From Methanoculleus marisnigri JR1 (GTDB lineage: Archaea > Halobacteriota > Methanomicrobia > Methanomicrobiales > Methanoculleaceae): a DNA stretch of 64,000 nt. This document shows, one piece after another, positions 38,816-46,758 of the stretch. Numbering within the stretch: position 1 is the first letter of the stretch; the number at the start of each line of letters is the position of its first letter. Under the pieces are notes generated by a model. It saw only the letters and a list, made by a program, of their open reading frames with translations, was not told the origin of the DNA and did not search any database. The stretch is from contig NC_009051.1 in the NCBI RefSeq assembly GCF_000015825.1, forward strand, positions 1,792,695 to 1,856,694, read 5' to 3'. The position numbers and the translations under genes are program-made.

Positions 38816-39663
38816 TACTCGACGGCAAAGCGGTCTCGGAGAAGAGGCTTGAACTCCTCAAGGAGGAGATAGAAGAGTCCGGGCTCTACCCGCGGCTCGC
38901 GACCGTCATCGTAGGCGAAGACCCCGCGTCGCAGATGTACGTCCGCATGAAACACCGGGCGTGCGAGCGCGTCGGGATCGGGTCGATCGGGATCGAGCTC
39001 CCGGCGGATGCCTCCACCGAACAGGTGCTCGAAGCGGTCGCGCGCCTCAACAACGACCCGGACATCAACGGCATCCTCGTCCAGCTCCCGCTCCCGGGCG
39101 GGGTGGACACCACCCGCGTCATCGACGCGGTCGCACCCGAAAAGGACGTGGACGGGTTCCATCCCTGCAGCCTAGGCAGGCTGTTTTCCGGAACCCCGGT
39201 CTTTGCGCCCTGCACTCCGCAGGGGATCATGACGATCCTCGATGAATACAGGATCCCGATCCGCGGCAAGCGGGCGGTCGTCGTCGGCCGGAGCATCGAC
39301 GTCGGCCGGCCCATGGCCGCCCTGCTCCTGAACGCCGACGCGACCGTCACCATCTGCCACTCGAAGACCGAGAACCTTGAAGACGAGATGCGGAGAGCCG
39401 ACATCCTGGTCAGCGCGATTGGGAAGGCGAAGTTTGTCGGGCCGGAGATGGTGAAGGAGGGCGCGACGGTCATCGACGTCGGGATCAACCAGGACGAGCA
39501 GGGCAAACTCTGCGGCGACGTCGATTTCGACGCGGTGAAAGACCGTGCGGGGGCGATAACCCCGGTTCCCGGAGGCGTCGGCCCCATGACCATCGCGACG
39601 CTGATGGAGAACACGTTCAGGGCAGCCAAGTTGAGGACATGCGGCAACAACACTGTACGGTAA
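38812..39663 (+). CDS. folD: Bifunctional methylene-tetrahydrofolate dehydrogenase/cyclohydrolase
   Basis: Oxidises methylene- to methenyl- and formyl-tetrahydrofolate. The 283-residue protein has the catalytic segments [13 protein letters not shown] (conserved lysine) and [12 protein letters not shown], plus the dinucleotide site [24 protein letters not shown] and [10 protein letters not shown] at the end. Next to glyA it suggests a folate-like biosynthetic one-carbon cycle separate from the methanogenic pterin pathway. It overlaps glyA by 4 nt and the next gene by 25 nt. Confidence 0.95.
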   Translation: MILDGKAVSEKRLELLKEEIEESGLYPRLATVIVGEDPASQMYVRMKHRACERVGIGSIGIELPADASTEQVLEAVARLNNDPDINGILVQLPLPGGVDTTRVIDAVAPEKDVDGFHPCSLGRLFSGTPVFAPCTPQGIMTILDEYRIPIRGKRAVVVGRSIDVGRPMAALLLNADATVTICHSKTENLEDEMRRADILVSAIGKAKFVGPEMVKEGATVIDVGINQDEQGKLCGDVDFDAVKDRAGAITPVPGGVGPMTIATLMENTFRAAKLRTCGNNTVR

Positions 39664-40454
39664 ACCGTCTCCGGATCGGCGGCGACGCCCCAGTCCGCCT
39701 GATGGGCGTCATCAACTGCAGCCCCGAATCGTTCTACCGGGGCTCCTACATCCCGGCCGGAAAAGTATACGATCGCGCCCTCGCCATGGTGGCGGCGGGC
39801 GCCGATATGATCGATCTCGGGGCGCGGAGCACGGCCCCGGGCTCTTCTCCAATAACCGTAGCCGAAGAGGCGGCACGGGTGGACGCGGCCCTCTCGGAAC
39901 TCGACGGGACCGGGATCACCCTCTCGGTGGACACCCGGCACCCGGAGGTGCTCGAGGTCTGCCTCCGCCACGACGTCCATGCGGTGAACGACATCTCCGG
40001 GCTTGCCGAAGAGCGCTACGCGCGGGCGGTCGCCGACTCCGGGCTGCCGGTCTTCGCGATGGCGAGTTGCCGGGAGCCCGGCGACGCCGCCGGGCTTGCC
40101 GCCACGCGGGATGCCCTCGAAGCAGTCGTGAAGAGGTGCGCGCTTCTCGGGATCGAGGAGTATGTCCTCGATCCCGCCGTCGGGCGATGGGTCCCCGGGC
40201 GGACGAGCGAGGACGACTGGGAGCTCTGCCGGAACTTTACCTCGTTCCTGGAGTTCGGCCGCCCGGTGCTTGCCGCGGTCTCGAGGAAGACGTTCATCGG
40301 CGACCTGCTCGGCCGCCAGCCCGAAGACCGGCTCGCGGGCACGCTCGCGGTCACGACGATGCTCGTCTCGGCGGGAGCAGCCGTCGTGCGGAGCCACGAC
40401 GTCGCCGAGACCGCCGATCTCCTGCGGGTCCATGCAACGATGAGGCAGACATGA
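39639..40454 (+). CDS. Dihydropteroate synthase-like protein
   Basis: A 271-residue TIM-barrel protein with recognisable DHPS motifs: [43 protein letters not shown] and VRSHDV. The pterin-binding residues are therefore largely kept. Methanogens make pterins with a different condensing enzyme (a ribofuranosylaminobenzene phosphate synthase), so the reaction of archaeal DHPS-like proteins is less certain. In a glyA-folD operon, a role in folate or pterin assembly is likely. The start overlaps folD; a shorter start within it is possible. Confidence 0.85.
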   Translation: MRQQHCTVNRLRIGGDAPVRLMGVINCSPESFYRGSYIPAGKVYDRALAMVAAGADMIDLGARSTAPGSSPITVAEEAARVDAALSELDGTGITLSVDTRHPEVLEVCLRHDVHAVNDISGLAEERYARAVADSGLPVFAMASCREPGDAAGLAATRDALEAVVKRCALLGIEEYVLDPAVGRWVPGRTSEDDWELCRNFTSFLEFGRPVLAAVSRKTFIGDLLGRQPEDRLAGTLAVTTMLVSAGAAVVRSHDVAETADLLRVHATMRQT

Positions 40455-41257
40455 CGACACCTTCATTCTCGGTATACGGTCTTGCGACTCCCCTGCTCCG
40501 CCCCGGTGACGACGTCGCGACGCACCTTCTCTCGTCCGTCGAACGCTCGCCCGCCCGGAACTTCGAGGCGGGCGACGTCGTGGTCGTTGCGGAGTCCGCG
40601 CTCGCCACCGCCGAAGGCCGGGTCGTGAAGCTCGGCGATATCGAGCCGTCGGCAAAAGCCCTCCGGCTCGCCGAAGAATATCATATGGATCCCCGGCACG
40701 CCGAGGTGGTGCTCCGGGAGAGCGACCGGATCGTCGGTGGTATTCCCGGGTTCCTGCTCTGCATGAAGAACGGGACGCTCCTCCCGAACGCCGGGATCGA
40801 CGCCTCGAACGCCCCGGAAGGGTCGCTCGTCCTCCTCCCCCTCGACCCGGACGCATCCGCGGCACGTATTCGTGCCGCGATCGCAGAGCGGTCGGGTGCG
40901 GACGTCGCGGTCATCGTCGTCGATTCCCGGACGCACGCGATGCGCCTCGGGTGCTCCGGGGTCGCCATCGGCTGTTCGGGCATCCCCTCGGTGATCGACG
41001 AGCGCGGGAAAAAAGATCTCTTCGGCCGCGAACTCGAGGTCACGAAGCGGGCGGTGGCGGACTGCATCGCGTCCGCCGCCGAACTCGTGATGGGAGAGGC
41101 GGGCGAGTGCGTCCCCGCGGCGGTGGTGCGGGGGATCGGGCTTCCCGTCGGCGACTACGCCGGGGTCGCCACGATCGACGCTTCAGAGTGCCTCTTCATG
41201 GGGGTCGCGCTGCACGCCGACCCGTCCCTTCTCGTCAAGGGCGATAGAGAATCCTGA
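40451..41257 (+). CDS. cofE: Coenzyme F420-0:L-glutamate ligase
   Basis: Adds glutamates to F420-0 using GTP. The 268-residue protein has the N-terminal VYGLATPLLRPGDD, then GDVVVVAESALATAEGR, ISVDSRTHAMRLGCSG-type and GRELEVTKRAVADCIASAAEL, matching CofE. The start at 40451 overlaps the DHPS-like stop (ATGA). Its last 75 nt are covered on the other strand by cofC, so the two C-termini share DNA. Confidence 0.93.
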   Translation: MTTPSFSVYGLATPLLRPGDDVATHLLSSVERSPARNFEAGDVVVVAESALATAEGRVVKLGDIEPSAKALRLAEEYHMDPRHAEVVLRESDRIVGGIPGFLLCMKNGTLLPNAGIDASNAPEGSLVLLPLDPDASAARIRAAIAERSGADVAVIVVDSRTHAMRLGCSGVAIGCSGIPSVIDERGKKDLFGRELEVTKRAVADCIASAAELVMGEAGECVPAAVVRGIGLPVGDYAGVATIDASECLFMGVALHADPSLLVKGDRES

Positions 41258-41830
41258 GTTCTCCAGGTACTCCCTGCTCCTTCTCCCTTTTCCGTGGATG
41301 AGGATCTCGACCAGGTCTTCCTTCTCGTCGATATCGGTCGACATCCTGAATGAATCGATCACCTCGACGGAGAAGCCGCACTCTTCTGCAATCCGCATGT
41401 GGTCGAGGAAACTCGCGCCGTAGTAGTCGGCACGGAAGCACCGCGGTTTTTTGAGGAATATGATATTCGTCCCGCCGCCCCGGCCCGGCACGATGGACAT
41501 GTCCTTCTCCGTCCGGATCAGCCGCTGGATGTCCCCGGCCGTCACCAGAGGGATGTCGCCCATGATGATGAGCGCCGGGCAGTGGAACTGGCCGAGCGCC
41601 CAGTTAATGGCGTCGTTGAGCGGTTCCGTCCGGACGGCGACGAGGGCGTTCTCGTGTTTGAAGGAGTGGGTGCAGAGCAGGGTGGCGCTGCACCCGGACT
41701 TCTGCACGGCGGCGATCACGTCTTCAAGCATCGCCCGGGCAAACGCTTCCCGCTCCTCCTGGTTGAGGATACAGGAGAGGCGCGTCTTGGGGTTCACCGG
41801 CTTGAAGGGGATGAGCGCGTGGAAGTACAT
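41183..41830 (-). CDS. cofC: 2-phospho-L-lactate guanylyltransferase
   Basis: Activates 2-phospholactate (or an equivalent) with GTP for F420 assembly. The 215-residue nucleotidyltransferase-like protein has the start ALIPFKPVNPKTRLSCIL, the GTP-binding segment PLNDAINWAL, LIIMGDIPLVTAGDI and IVPGRGGGTNIIFL, and STDIDEKEDL near the end. It converges on cofE and overlaps it by 75 nt, with 24 codons of cofC inside that overlap. Confidence 0.93.
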   Translation of the reverse strand: MYFHALIPFKPVNPKTRLSCILNQEEREAFARAMLEDVIAAVQKSGCSATLLCTHSFKHENALVAVRTEPLNDAINWALGQFHCPALIIMGDIPLVTAGDIQRLIRTEKDMSIVPGRGGGTNIIFLKKPRCFRADYYGASFLDHMRIAEECGFSVEVIDSFRMSTDIDEKEDLVEILIHGKGRRSREYLENSGFSIALDEKGRVGVQRDPHEEAL

Positions 41831-42105
41831 CGAGAAACGGTTGTCGGGGCTGCATCAAAAAGGCATCGTTTCCAGTGCGGCGGGAAAAGGCCGGGCCGGG
41901 CTAAATCGAAAACTTCGGGTCCCACCTATGGGGTGCTCACGCTCCGAATCTGCGGGGAGGCCGCACCTGCCGCTACCTTGATGCTCAACTCACGCGAAGA
42001 CGCGAAGTCCAGTATAGTTGCCTAAAAATCCCTTCGCGTTCTTCGCGCGAGGGAACGTCGCCCTCACGACCGAAAGTTCATGTGAGACGATGCCGACATG
42101 TACCC
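41831..42105. other. Intergenic region between cofC and cofG
   Basis: No gene. It contains a degenerate copy of the hairpin repeat family (about 41924-41957: CCCACCTATGGGGTGCTCAC then GCTCCGAATC) and a large inverted repeat at 41993-42047. Promoters for the divergent cofC and cofG genes should lie here but no clear TATA box stands out. Confidence 0.5.
41993..42047. repeat. Large near-perfect inverted repeat
   Basis: CGCGAAGACGCGAAG (41993-42007) is opposed by CTTCGCGTTCTTCGCG (42032-42047), differing by one inserted base, with 24 bases between. Each arm is itself a tandem of CGCGAAG. It can form a long cruciform or RNA hairpin upstream of cofG. Confidence 0.6.
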
Positions 42106-43101
42106 ATGCACCGGCGCGTGATCACCTTCTCAAAGAACGCGTTTCTTCCCCTGACGACGGTCTGCCAGAACCGCTGCGGCTACTGCTGTTTCCGCACTCC
42201 CGTGCGGGAAGGGTGCGTCATGGCACCCACTGAAGCAATCCGGACGCTGGAAGCGAGCGCGGCCCTCGGGTGCACGGAAGCGCTCTTCACCTTCGGGGAG
42301 CGGCCCGGCGCGGTGCCGGGCTTTAACGAGATGCTCGGGCGGCTCGGCTACGCGGATATCCTCGACTACGTCTACCACCTCTCCCTCGCGGCCATCGAGC
42401 GCGATCTGCTGCCGCACACCAACGCCGGCATCCTCACCTACGCCGAACTCGACCGCCTCCGCGAGGTGAACGCAAGCATGGGGCTGATGCTCGAGACGAC
42501 CGCGGACGTTCCGGCGCACAGGAACTCTCCAGGGAAGGACCCGGCGGTCAGGATAGAGATGATCGAGAACGCCGGGAAGCTCTCGATACCGTTCACGACC
42601 GGCATCCTGCTCGGGATCGGCGAGACAGAGGACGACCGCGAGGAGTCGCTCCGGGTCATCGCCGACCTCCACCGGCGGTACGGCCATATCCAGGAGGTGA
42701 TCGTCCAGAATTTCTGCCCGAAACCCGGGACCGCAATGGAGGGTGCGGCGGTTCCCGGCCCCGACGAGATCGGCGCGGCGATCAGCCTCGCACGCGAGAT
42801 CCTTCCGGCAGACGTGGCTGTGCAGATACCCCCGAACCTTGCGGACGCATCCCGCCTCATCGGGTGCGGCGTCAACGACCTCGGCGGGGTCTCCCCGCTC
42901 ACCATCGATTACGTCAACCCGGAGCACCCCTGGCCGCAGCTCGATGAACTCCGGCGGATCGCCGGCGATGCCGAACTCCGCGAACGGCTCTGCATCTACC
43001 CGCAGTACATCGAGAAGGGCCGGTACTCCCCCCTGCTCGAACCCCTCATCCGGCGGCTCGCGGAGAGGATTGCCGCACCCGGCCGGGACGCGGGTGCATA
43101 A
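42106..43101 (+). CDS. cofG: FO synthase subunit 1 (radical SAM)
   Basis: With CofH, this makes the deazaflavin chromophore FO of F420. The 331-residue protein has the radical SAM cysteines CQNRCGYC (C20, C24, C27), LFTFGERPG near 60, TNAGILTYAEL near 106, GILLGIGETEDDREESL near 165, and QNFCPKPGTAM. I chose the ATG at 42106 (MHRRVITFSKN); an in-frame start 24 nt earlier is possible and neither has a clear ribosome site. cofH is not in the window. Confidence 0.94.
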   Translation: MHRRVITFSKNAFLPLTTVCQNRCGYCCFRTPVREGCVMAPTEAIRTLEASAALGCTEALFTFGERPGAVPGFNEMLGRLGYADILDYVYHLSLAAIERDLLPHTNAGILTYAELDRLREVNASMGLMLETTADVPAHRNSPGKDPAVRIEMIENAGKLSIPFTTGILLGIGETEDDREESLRVIADLHRRYGHIQEVIVQNFCPKPGTAMEGAAVPGPDEIGAAISLAREILPADVAVQIPPNLADASRLIGCGVNDLGGVSPLTIDYVNPEHPWPQLDELRRIAGDAELRERLCIYPQYIEKGRYSPLLEPLIRRLAERIAAPGRDAGA

Positions 43102-43144
43102 CCTCATGACAAATCCCGGACAACACATATCAGGAGATCTGGCC

Positions 43145-43870
43145 ATGAAACAGGTTGACCTCCTCTACACGGGGAAGGCTAAATCCGTCTACCGCACCGA
43201 CGACCCGGAAGTATACATCATGAAGTTCCGGGACGACATCACGGCGTTCGACGGCGAGAAGAAAGACACCCTGGAAGGGAAAGGGAGATACAACGCGGAA
43301 GTTTCGACCTTCATCTTCAGGTACCTGGAAGAGCACGGGATCCGGACGCATTACCTCGCGAGCATCGAGTCCGGCGTCATTGCCGTGCGGAACCTTACGA
43401 TGATCCCGCTCGAGGTGATCGTGAGAAACGTCGCGGCCGGCTCGATCGTGCGCAACTACCCGTTCCGGGAAGGAGAGCCGCTCGACCCGCCGTTGATCGT
43501 CATCGACTACAAGAGCGACGCTCACCATGACCCGATGCTGAACGACGAACTGATCTACGCTCTCGGTCTCGCCACGCCTGAGGAACTCGACCAGATCAAG
43601 GCCATGGCGCTCGCGATAAACGAGTTGCTCTCGGATTACCTCGACCTGCGCGGCATCACCCTGGTCGATTTCAAGATGGAGTTCGGCCGGTACAACGGCG
43701 AGATTGTCGTCGGCGACGAGATCAGCATGGACTCGATGCGGCTCTGGGACAAAGAGACCGGGACGTCTCTCGATAAGGACGTTTACCGGTTCGGCAAAGG
43801 GGACGTCATGGAGACCTATGCCGGCGTCGCGAAACGAATCCTCTCCCCACCCTGGGGCGAGCCTGCATGA
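43145..43870 (+). CDS. purC: Phosphoribosylaminoimidazole-succinocarboxamide synthase
   Basis: SAICAR synthetase of purine synthesis. 241 residues: LLYTGKAKSVYRTDD, FRDDITAFDGEKKDTLEGKG, EVIVRNVAAGSI, LRGITLVDFKMEFGRYNGE, and GDEISMDSMRLWD, all SAICAR synthetase signatures. The ATG at 43145 lies behind AGGAGA (43132-43137). The frame continues upstream through cofG in another reading frame but without similarity. It overlaps purS by 4 nt. Confidence 0.95.
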   Translation: MKQVDLLYTGKAKSVYRTDDPEVYIMKFRDDITAFDGEKKDTLEGKGRYNAEVSTFIFRYLEEHGIRTHYLASIESGVIAVRNLTMIPLEVIVRNVAAGSIVRNYPFREGEPLDPPLIVIDYKSDAHHDPMLNDELIYALGLATPEELDQIKAMALAINELLSDYLDLRGITLVDFKMEFGRYNGEIVVGDEISMDSMRLWDKETGTSLDKDVYRFGKGDVMETYAGVAKRILSPPWGEPA

Positions 43871-44109
43871 AATATACCGTAGCCATCACCATTGGACTCA
43901 AAGAGGGGATGCTCGACCCCGAGGCGCGTGCCATCCGGCACGCCCTCGCGAACCTGATGTTCCCGACCGATGACCTGACTACGGCGCGGCTGGTTCGGAT
44001 CACGCTCGATGCACCGGATGCTGTGGCGGCACGGGAGGAGGCGGCACGGATGTGCGAGCTGCTCCTCGCGAACCCGATCATCCACGACTACACGATCGAG
44101 GTCGAGTGA
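43867..44109 (+). CDS. purS: Phosphoribosylformylglycinamidine synthase subunit PurS
   Basis: The small scaffold subunit of the three-part PurSQL enzyme, which channels ammonia from PurQ to PurL. The 80-residue protein starts KYTVAITIGLKEGMLDPEA and ends CELLLANPIIHDYTIEVE, as expected. It sits between purC and the internally deleted purQ. Confidence 0.93.
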   Translation: MKYTVAITIGLKEGMLDPEARAIRHALANLMFPTDDLTTARLVRITLDAPDAVAAREEAARMCELLLANPIIHDYTIEVE

Positions 44110-44112
44110 GGT

Positions 44113-44481
44113 ATGAGGTTCGCTATGCTACAGTTCGGCGGCAGCAACTGCGACCGGGACACCCACCACGTCCTCGCGGACGTCTGCGGGGTCGATACGG
44201 ATCGGGTCCGGTATAAGGACGGACTTTCACGCCTGAACCGCGAAGGAAGGGTCGCGTTTCGGTTCTGCGACGAGCACGGCAACGTAACGCCGGAGAGCAA
44301 CCCGAACGGGTCGGCGGAGAAAATCGCCGGTCTCCTCTCGGAGGGCAACAACGTGCTCGCGATGATGCCGCACCCCGAGCGGGCGAGCGTGCCCGTGCTC
44401 GGGTTGGATGACGGAGTCAAAATATTTAACTCGATGATACCCTATATCGAAGAGTACGGGCGCCAGCGAGTTGTACAATAG
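44113..44481 (+). CDS. purQ: PurQ-like protein with a large internal deletion
   Basis: 122 residues, against about 220-270 for PurQ. Residues 1-38 match the N-terminus (LQFGGSNCDRDTHHVL) and residues about 46-122 match the C-terminus (VAFRFCDEHGNVTPESNPNG and MMPHPERAS with the catalytic His/Glu). The middle, which should hold the nucleophile loop (GICNGFQ), is missing in frame. The product cannot hydrolyse glutamine. Either the gene is a pseudogene relic, or the remnant has only a structural role and another PurQ exists elsewhere. Reading frame and stop are intact, so loss may be recent, or the sequence could contain an assembly deletion. Confidence 0.8.
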   Translation: MRFAMLQFGGSNCDRDTHHVLADVCGVDTDRVRYKDGLSRLNREGRVAFRFCDEHGNVTPESNPNGSAEKIAGLLSEGNNVLAMMPHPERASVPVLGLDDGVKIFNSMIPYIEEYGRQRVVQ

Positions 44482-44491
44482 GAGTTTTATT

Positions 44492-44770
44492 ATGAGTGAA
44501 GAAGGGATCGAAGAGGCGCGGACCAGGGCAAAAGAGTACGCGAAAGAGAAGGGCTACATTTTAAACGTCGACGAGAAGCAGCTCGGGGCGGTTCTCCGCG
44601 GGCTCGCCCGGAACAAGGAGCGGTTCGGGGAGGCATACTGCCCCTGCAGGCTCCGGAGCGGCGACCCCGAGAAGGACCGGATCATCGTCTGCCCCTGCAT
44701 CTACCACGAGAAAGAGATCGAGGAGCAGGGCACCTGCCACTGCCGGCTGTTCTTCAAGAAGGGCGAATAA
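44492..44770 (+). CDS. Ferredoxin:thioredoxin reductase catalytic-subunit-like protein
   Basis: A 92-residue protein with three cysteine pairs in the FTR pattern: CPC (about residues 47-49), CPC (about 64-66, after 14 residues) and CHC (about 79-81, after 12 residues). These hold a 4Fe-4S cluster next to a redox-active disulphide. In methanogens such proteins pass electrons from ferredoxin to thioredoxin-like partners. AGGAG at 44480-44484 lies 7 nt before the ATG. It follows purQ by 10 nt and a T7 run ends the unit. Confidence 0.88.
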   Translation: MSEEGIEEARTRAKEYAKEKGYILNVDEKQLGAVLRGLARNKERFGEAYCPCRLRSGDPEKDRIIVCPCIYHEKEIEEQGTCHCRLFFKKGE

Positions 44771-44771
44771 C

Positions 44772-44778
44772 TTTTTTT
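44772..44778 (+). terminator. T7 terminator after the FTR-like gene
   Basis: Seven T start 2 nt after the stop codon, the usual archaeal intrinsic termination signal. Confidence 0.6.
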
Positions 44779-44825
44779 CACGGCCCGGCAGCCGTACTGC
44801 GCAAATCCGGCCGAGCGGGGCTCGA

Positions 44826-44992
44826 GCTCCGGTTCTTCGCACCTGAAGGTGCTCACGCTCCGGTTCTTCGCACCTGAAGGTGCTCACGCTCCGGTTCTTC
44901 GCACCTGAAGGTGCTCACGCTCCGGTTCTTCGCACCTGAAGGTGCTCACGCTCCGGTTCTTCGCACCTGAAGGTGCTCACGCTCCGGTTCTT
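44826..44992. repeat. 31-bp tandem repeat array, five perfect copies plus a partial
   Basis: Units start at 44826, 44857, 44888, 44919 and 44950, with a partial sixth from 44981. Each unit begins GCTCCGGTTCTTCGCACCTG and ends AAGGTGCTCAC. All five full copies are identical. The unit contains GCACCTGAAGGTGC, which can fold as a hairpin, and 31 is not a multiple of three, so the array is not coding. It lies between convergent genes. Confidence 0.95.
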
Positions 44993-45050
44993 ACGAACCA
45001 TCGCGTTACGAACCATCGCGCTACGAACCGTGGCGTTACGAACCGTCGCT
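44991..45050. repeat. 15-bp tandem repeat, four copies
   Basis: TTACGAACCATCGCG occurs at 44991 and 45006, then CTACGAACCGTGGCG at 45021 and TTACGAACCGTCGCT at 45036. It starts inside the last partial 31-bp unit and continues to 16 bp before the ubiB stop. Confidence 0.85.
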
Positions 45051-45065
45051 CCCGCGCCCCGTCAT

Positions 45066-46715
45066 TCATCGCCGAAGCCCCCGGCTGTGCCTGAAGACGA
45101 TATAGACCGCGTAGAACCCGACGATCACCGCGAAGACGTAACCCAGCGTCGCGAGAACGGAGACGTAGCCGGGGACCGGGAGATCGGCTATCCGGAGTAT
45201 CAGCGACGAGCCCACGACGACAGCGGCAACCACCAGCCCGACGATGATCTTGTCGCTCGTCCGGTCGATGACGCCGACGATCCGGTCGAGGTCGTGGTTC
45301 TCGAGCTCGAGCGTGACGGTGCCCTCCGAGAGGGTCTTTAACGTCTCGTTCACGTTTCCGGGGATGGCAAGCAGGCCTTCCGCCGCGTCCACGATCGACC
45401 GCACCGCGCCCGTCACGTTATCCGGGGAAAGACGCTGTTGCGCGGCAATCTCCAGCAGGTACGGCCGGACCCTCTGGTCGAAGTTGAACGCGGGATCGAG
45501 CCGGGTGCCGACGTCCATAACCATGACGATCACCTTCATCATCAGCATCAGGGTGGACGGCACCCGGATATGGTACCGCCGGAGGGTGTCGGTCAGGCCG
45601 CGGATCGCGACGGCGAAGTTCACCCGCTCGAGTTTCATCTCCCGGTAATCCAGCATGACGAGGTAGAGGTCGTCCTTTACGGCGTCGAGGTCCGCCGGGT
45701 TGATATGCACGTCGAGTTTTCCGAGCGCGGCGATCACGCCTGCGACGTCCTTGCGGGTCATGGCGAGGAGGAAGTCGACAAAGACCCGCCTTCTCTCCAG
45801 GCGGAGGACGCCCACGATGCCGTAGTCGAGGAAGACGATCTCCCCGAGTTCGGTCACCAGAAGGTTTCCCGGGTGAGGATCGCCGTGAAAGAAACCGTCG
45901 ACGAAGATCTGCTGGACGTAGGCGGCAAACCCGGTGTCGGCGATATCTTCCGGGAAGAGGCCGAGGGCCCGGATCGCCTCCACGTCGTCGATCCGCACGC
46001 CTTCGACGTAGTCCATGGCCAGCAGACGGGGACCGGAGATTTCCCAGTAAACCCGGGGAATCTTCACGCATTCCAGATCCTGCAGGTTCCGCCTGAGGCG
46101 CTCCGCGTTCGCCCCGTCCTGGGTAAAGTCCAGTTCCCGCCGGATCTGGGCCGAGAACTCGTCCATCATACCCTGCAGGTTGTATACCCGCATGTCCGGG
46201 AAGATCGACTCCACCCGGGTCACGAGCGACTGCAGGATCAGAAGATCGGTCTCGATGAGGTCGACGATCCCCGGGCGCTGCACCTTGAGTGCGACGACAT
46301 GGCCGTCCCTCGTCACCGCACGGTGCACCTGCGAGAGGGAGGCCGCCGCGACCGGCTCCTCCTCGATGATGTCGAAACACTCCTCGAGGTTCGGACAGTA
46401 CTCCATGATCACCGGCCGGATCTCTTCAAACGGAACCGGGGCAACCCGGTCCTGGAGTTTCTGCAGTTCCTCGATCAGATCGGGCGGCAGGAGCTCTCGC
46501 CGGGTGCTCATGATCTGGCCGAACTTGATGTAGGTCGGCCCCAGTTCCTCGATCGCAAGCCGGATCCGTTCGTATACCGATCGTTTCTCTTCGGGAGGTC
46601 TCCTGAATACCCGCAGCCGTTCGGCCCCGGGAATGACCTCCTCGACGAGAACTCCGAAACCATACTTGACCAGCACATCTGCTATCTGGCGGTAGCGCCG
46701 GAGCCGGGTGACCAT
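45066..46715 (-). CDS. ABC1/UbiB family atypical protein kinase
   Basis: 549 residues with UbiB/ADCK signatures: the KxGQ motif in TYIKFGQIMSTRRELLP, the alanine-rich loop AAASLSQVHRA, VALKVQRPG, the catalytic DPHPGNLL and the DFG-like FLDYG. Two C-terminal membrane helices (about 505-545) anchor it. In other organisms UbiB supports isoprenoid quinone synthesis; methanogens of this group lack those quinones, so here it may act on other prenyl lipids. Start at 46715 (MVTRLRRYRQIADV), because the longer frame runs into the MFS gene. Confidence 0.9.
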   Translation of the reverse strand: MVTRLRRYRQIADVLVKYGFGVLVEEVIPGAERLRVFRRPPEEKRSVYERIRLAIEELGPTYIKFGQIMSTRRELLPPDLIEELQKLQDRVAPVPFEEIRPVIMEYCPNLEECFDIIEEEPVAAASLSQVHRAVTRDGHVVALKVQRPGIVDLIETDLLILQSLVTRVESIFPDMRVYNLQGMMDEFSAQIRRELDFTQDGANAERLRRNLQDLECVKIPRVYWEISGPRLLAMDYVEGVRIDDVEAIRALGLFPEDIADTGFAAYVQQIFVDGFFHGDPHPGNLLVTELGEIVFLDYGIVGVLRLERRRVFVDFLLAMTRKDVAGVIAALGKLDVHINPADLDAVKDDLYLVMLDYREMKLERVNFAVAIRGLTDTLRRYHIRVPSTLMLMMKVIVMVMDVGTRLDPAFNFDQRVRPYLLEIAAQQRLSPDNVTGAVRSIVDAAEGLLAIPGNVNETLKTLSEGTVTLELENHDLDRIVGVIDRTSDKIIVGLVVAAVVVGSSLILRIADLPVPGYVSVLATLGYVFAVIVGFYAVYIVFRHSRGLRR

Positions 46716-46758
46716 CGGGGATGAATCCGCACTCCCGGTACTTAAGGGATGGGGCGGA

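Noticed and set aside
44826-45050. CRISPR-like repeat array
   Set aside because: The 31-bp units are contiguous with no unique spacers between them, and no cas genes are nearby.
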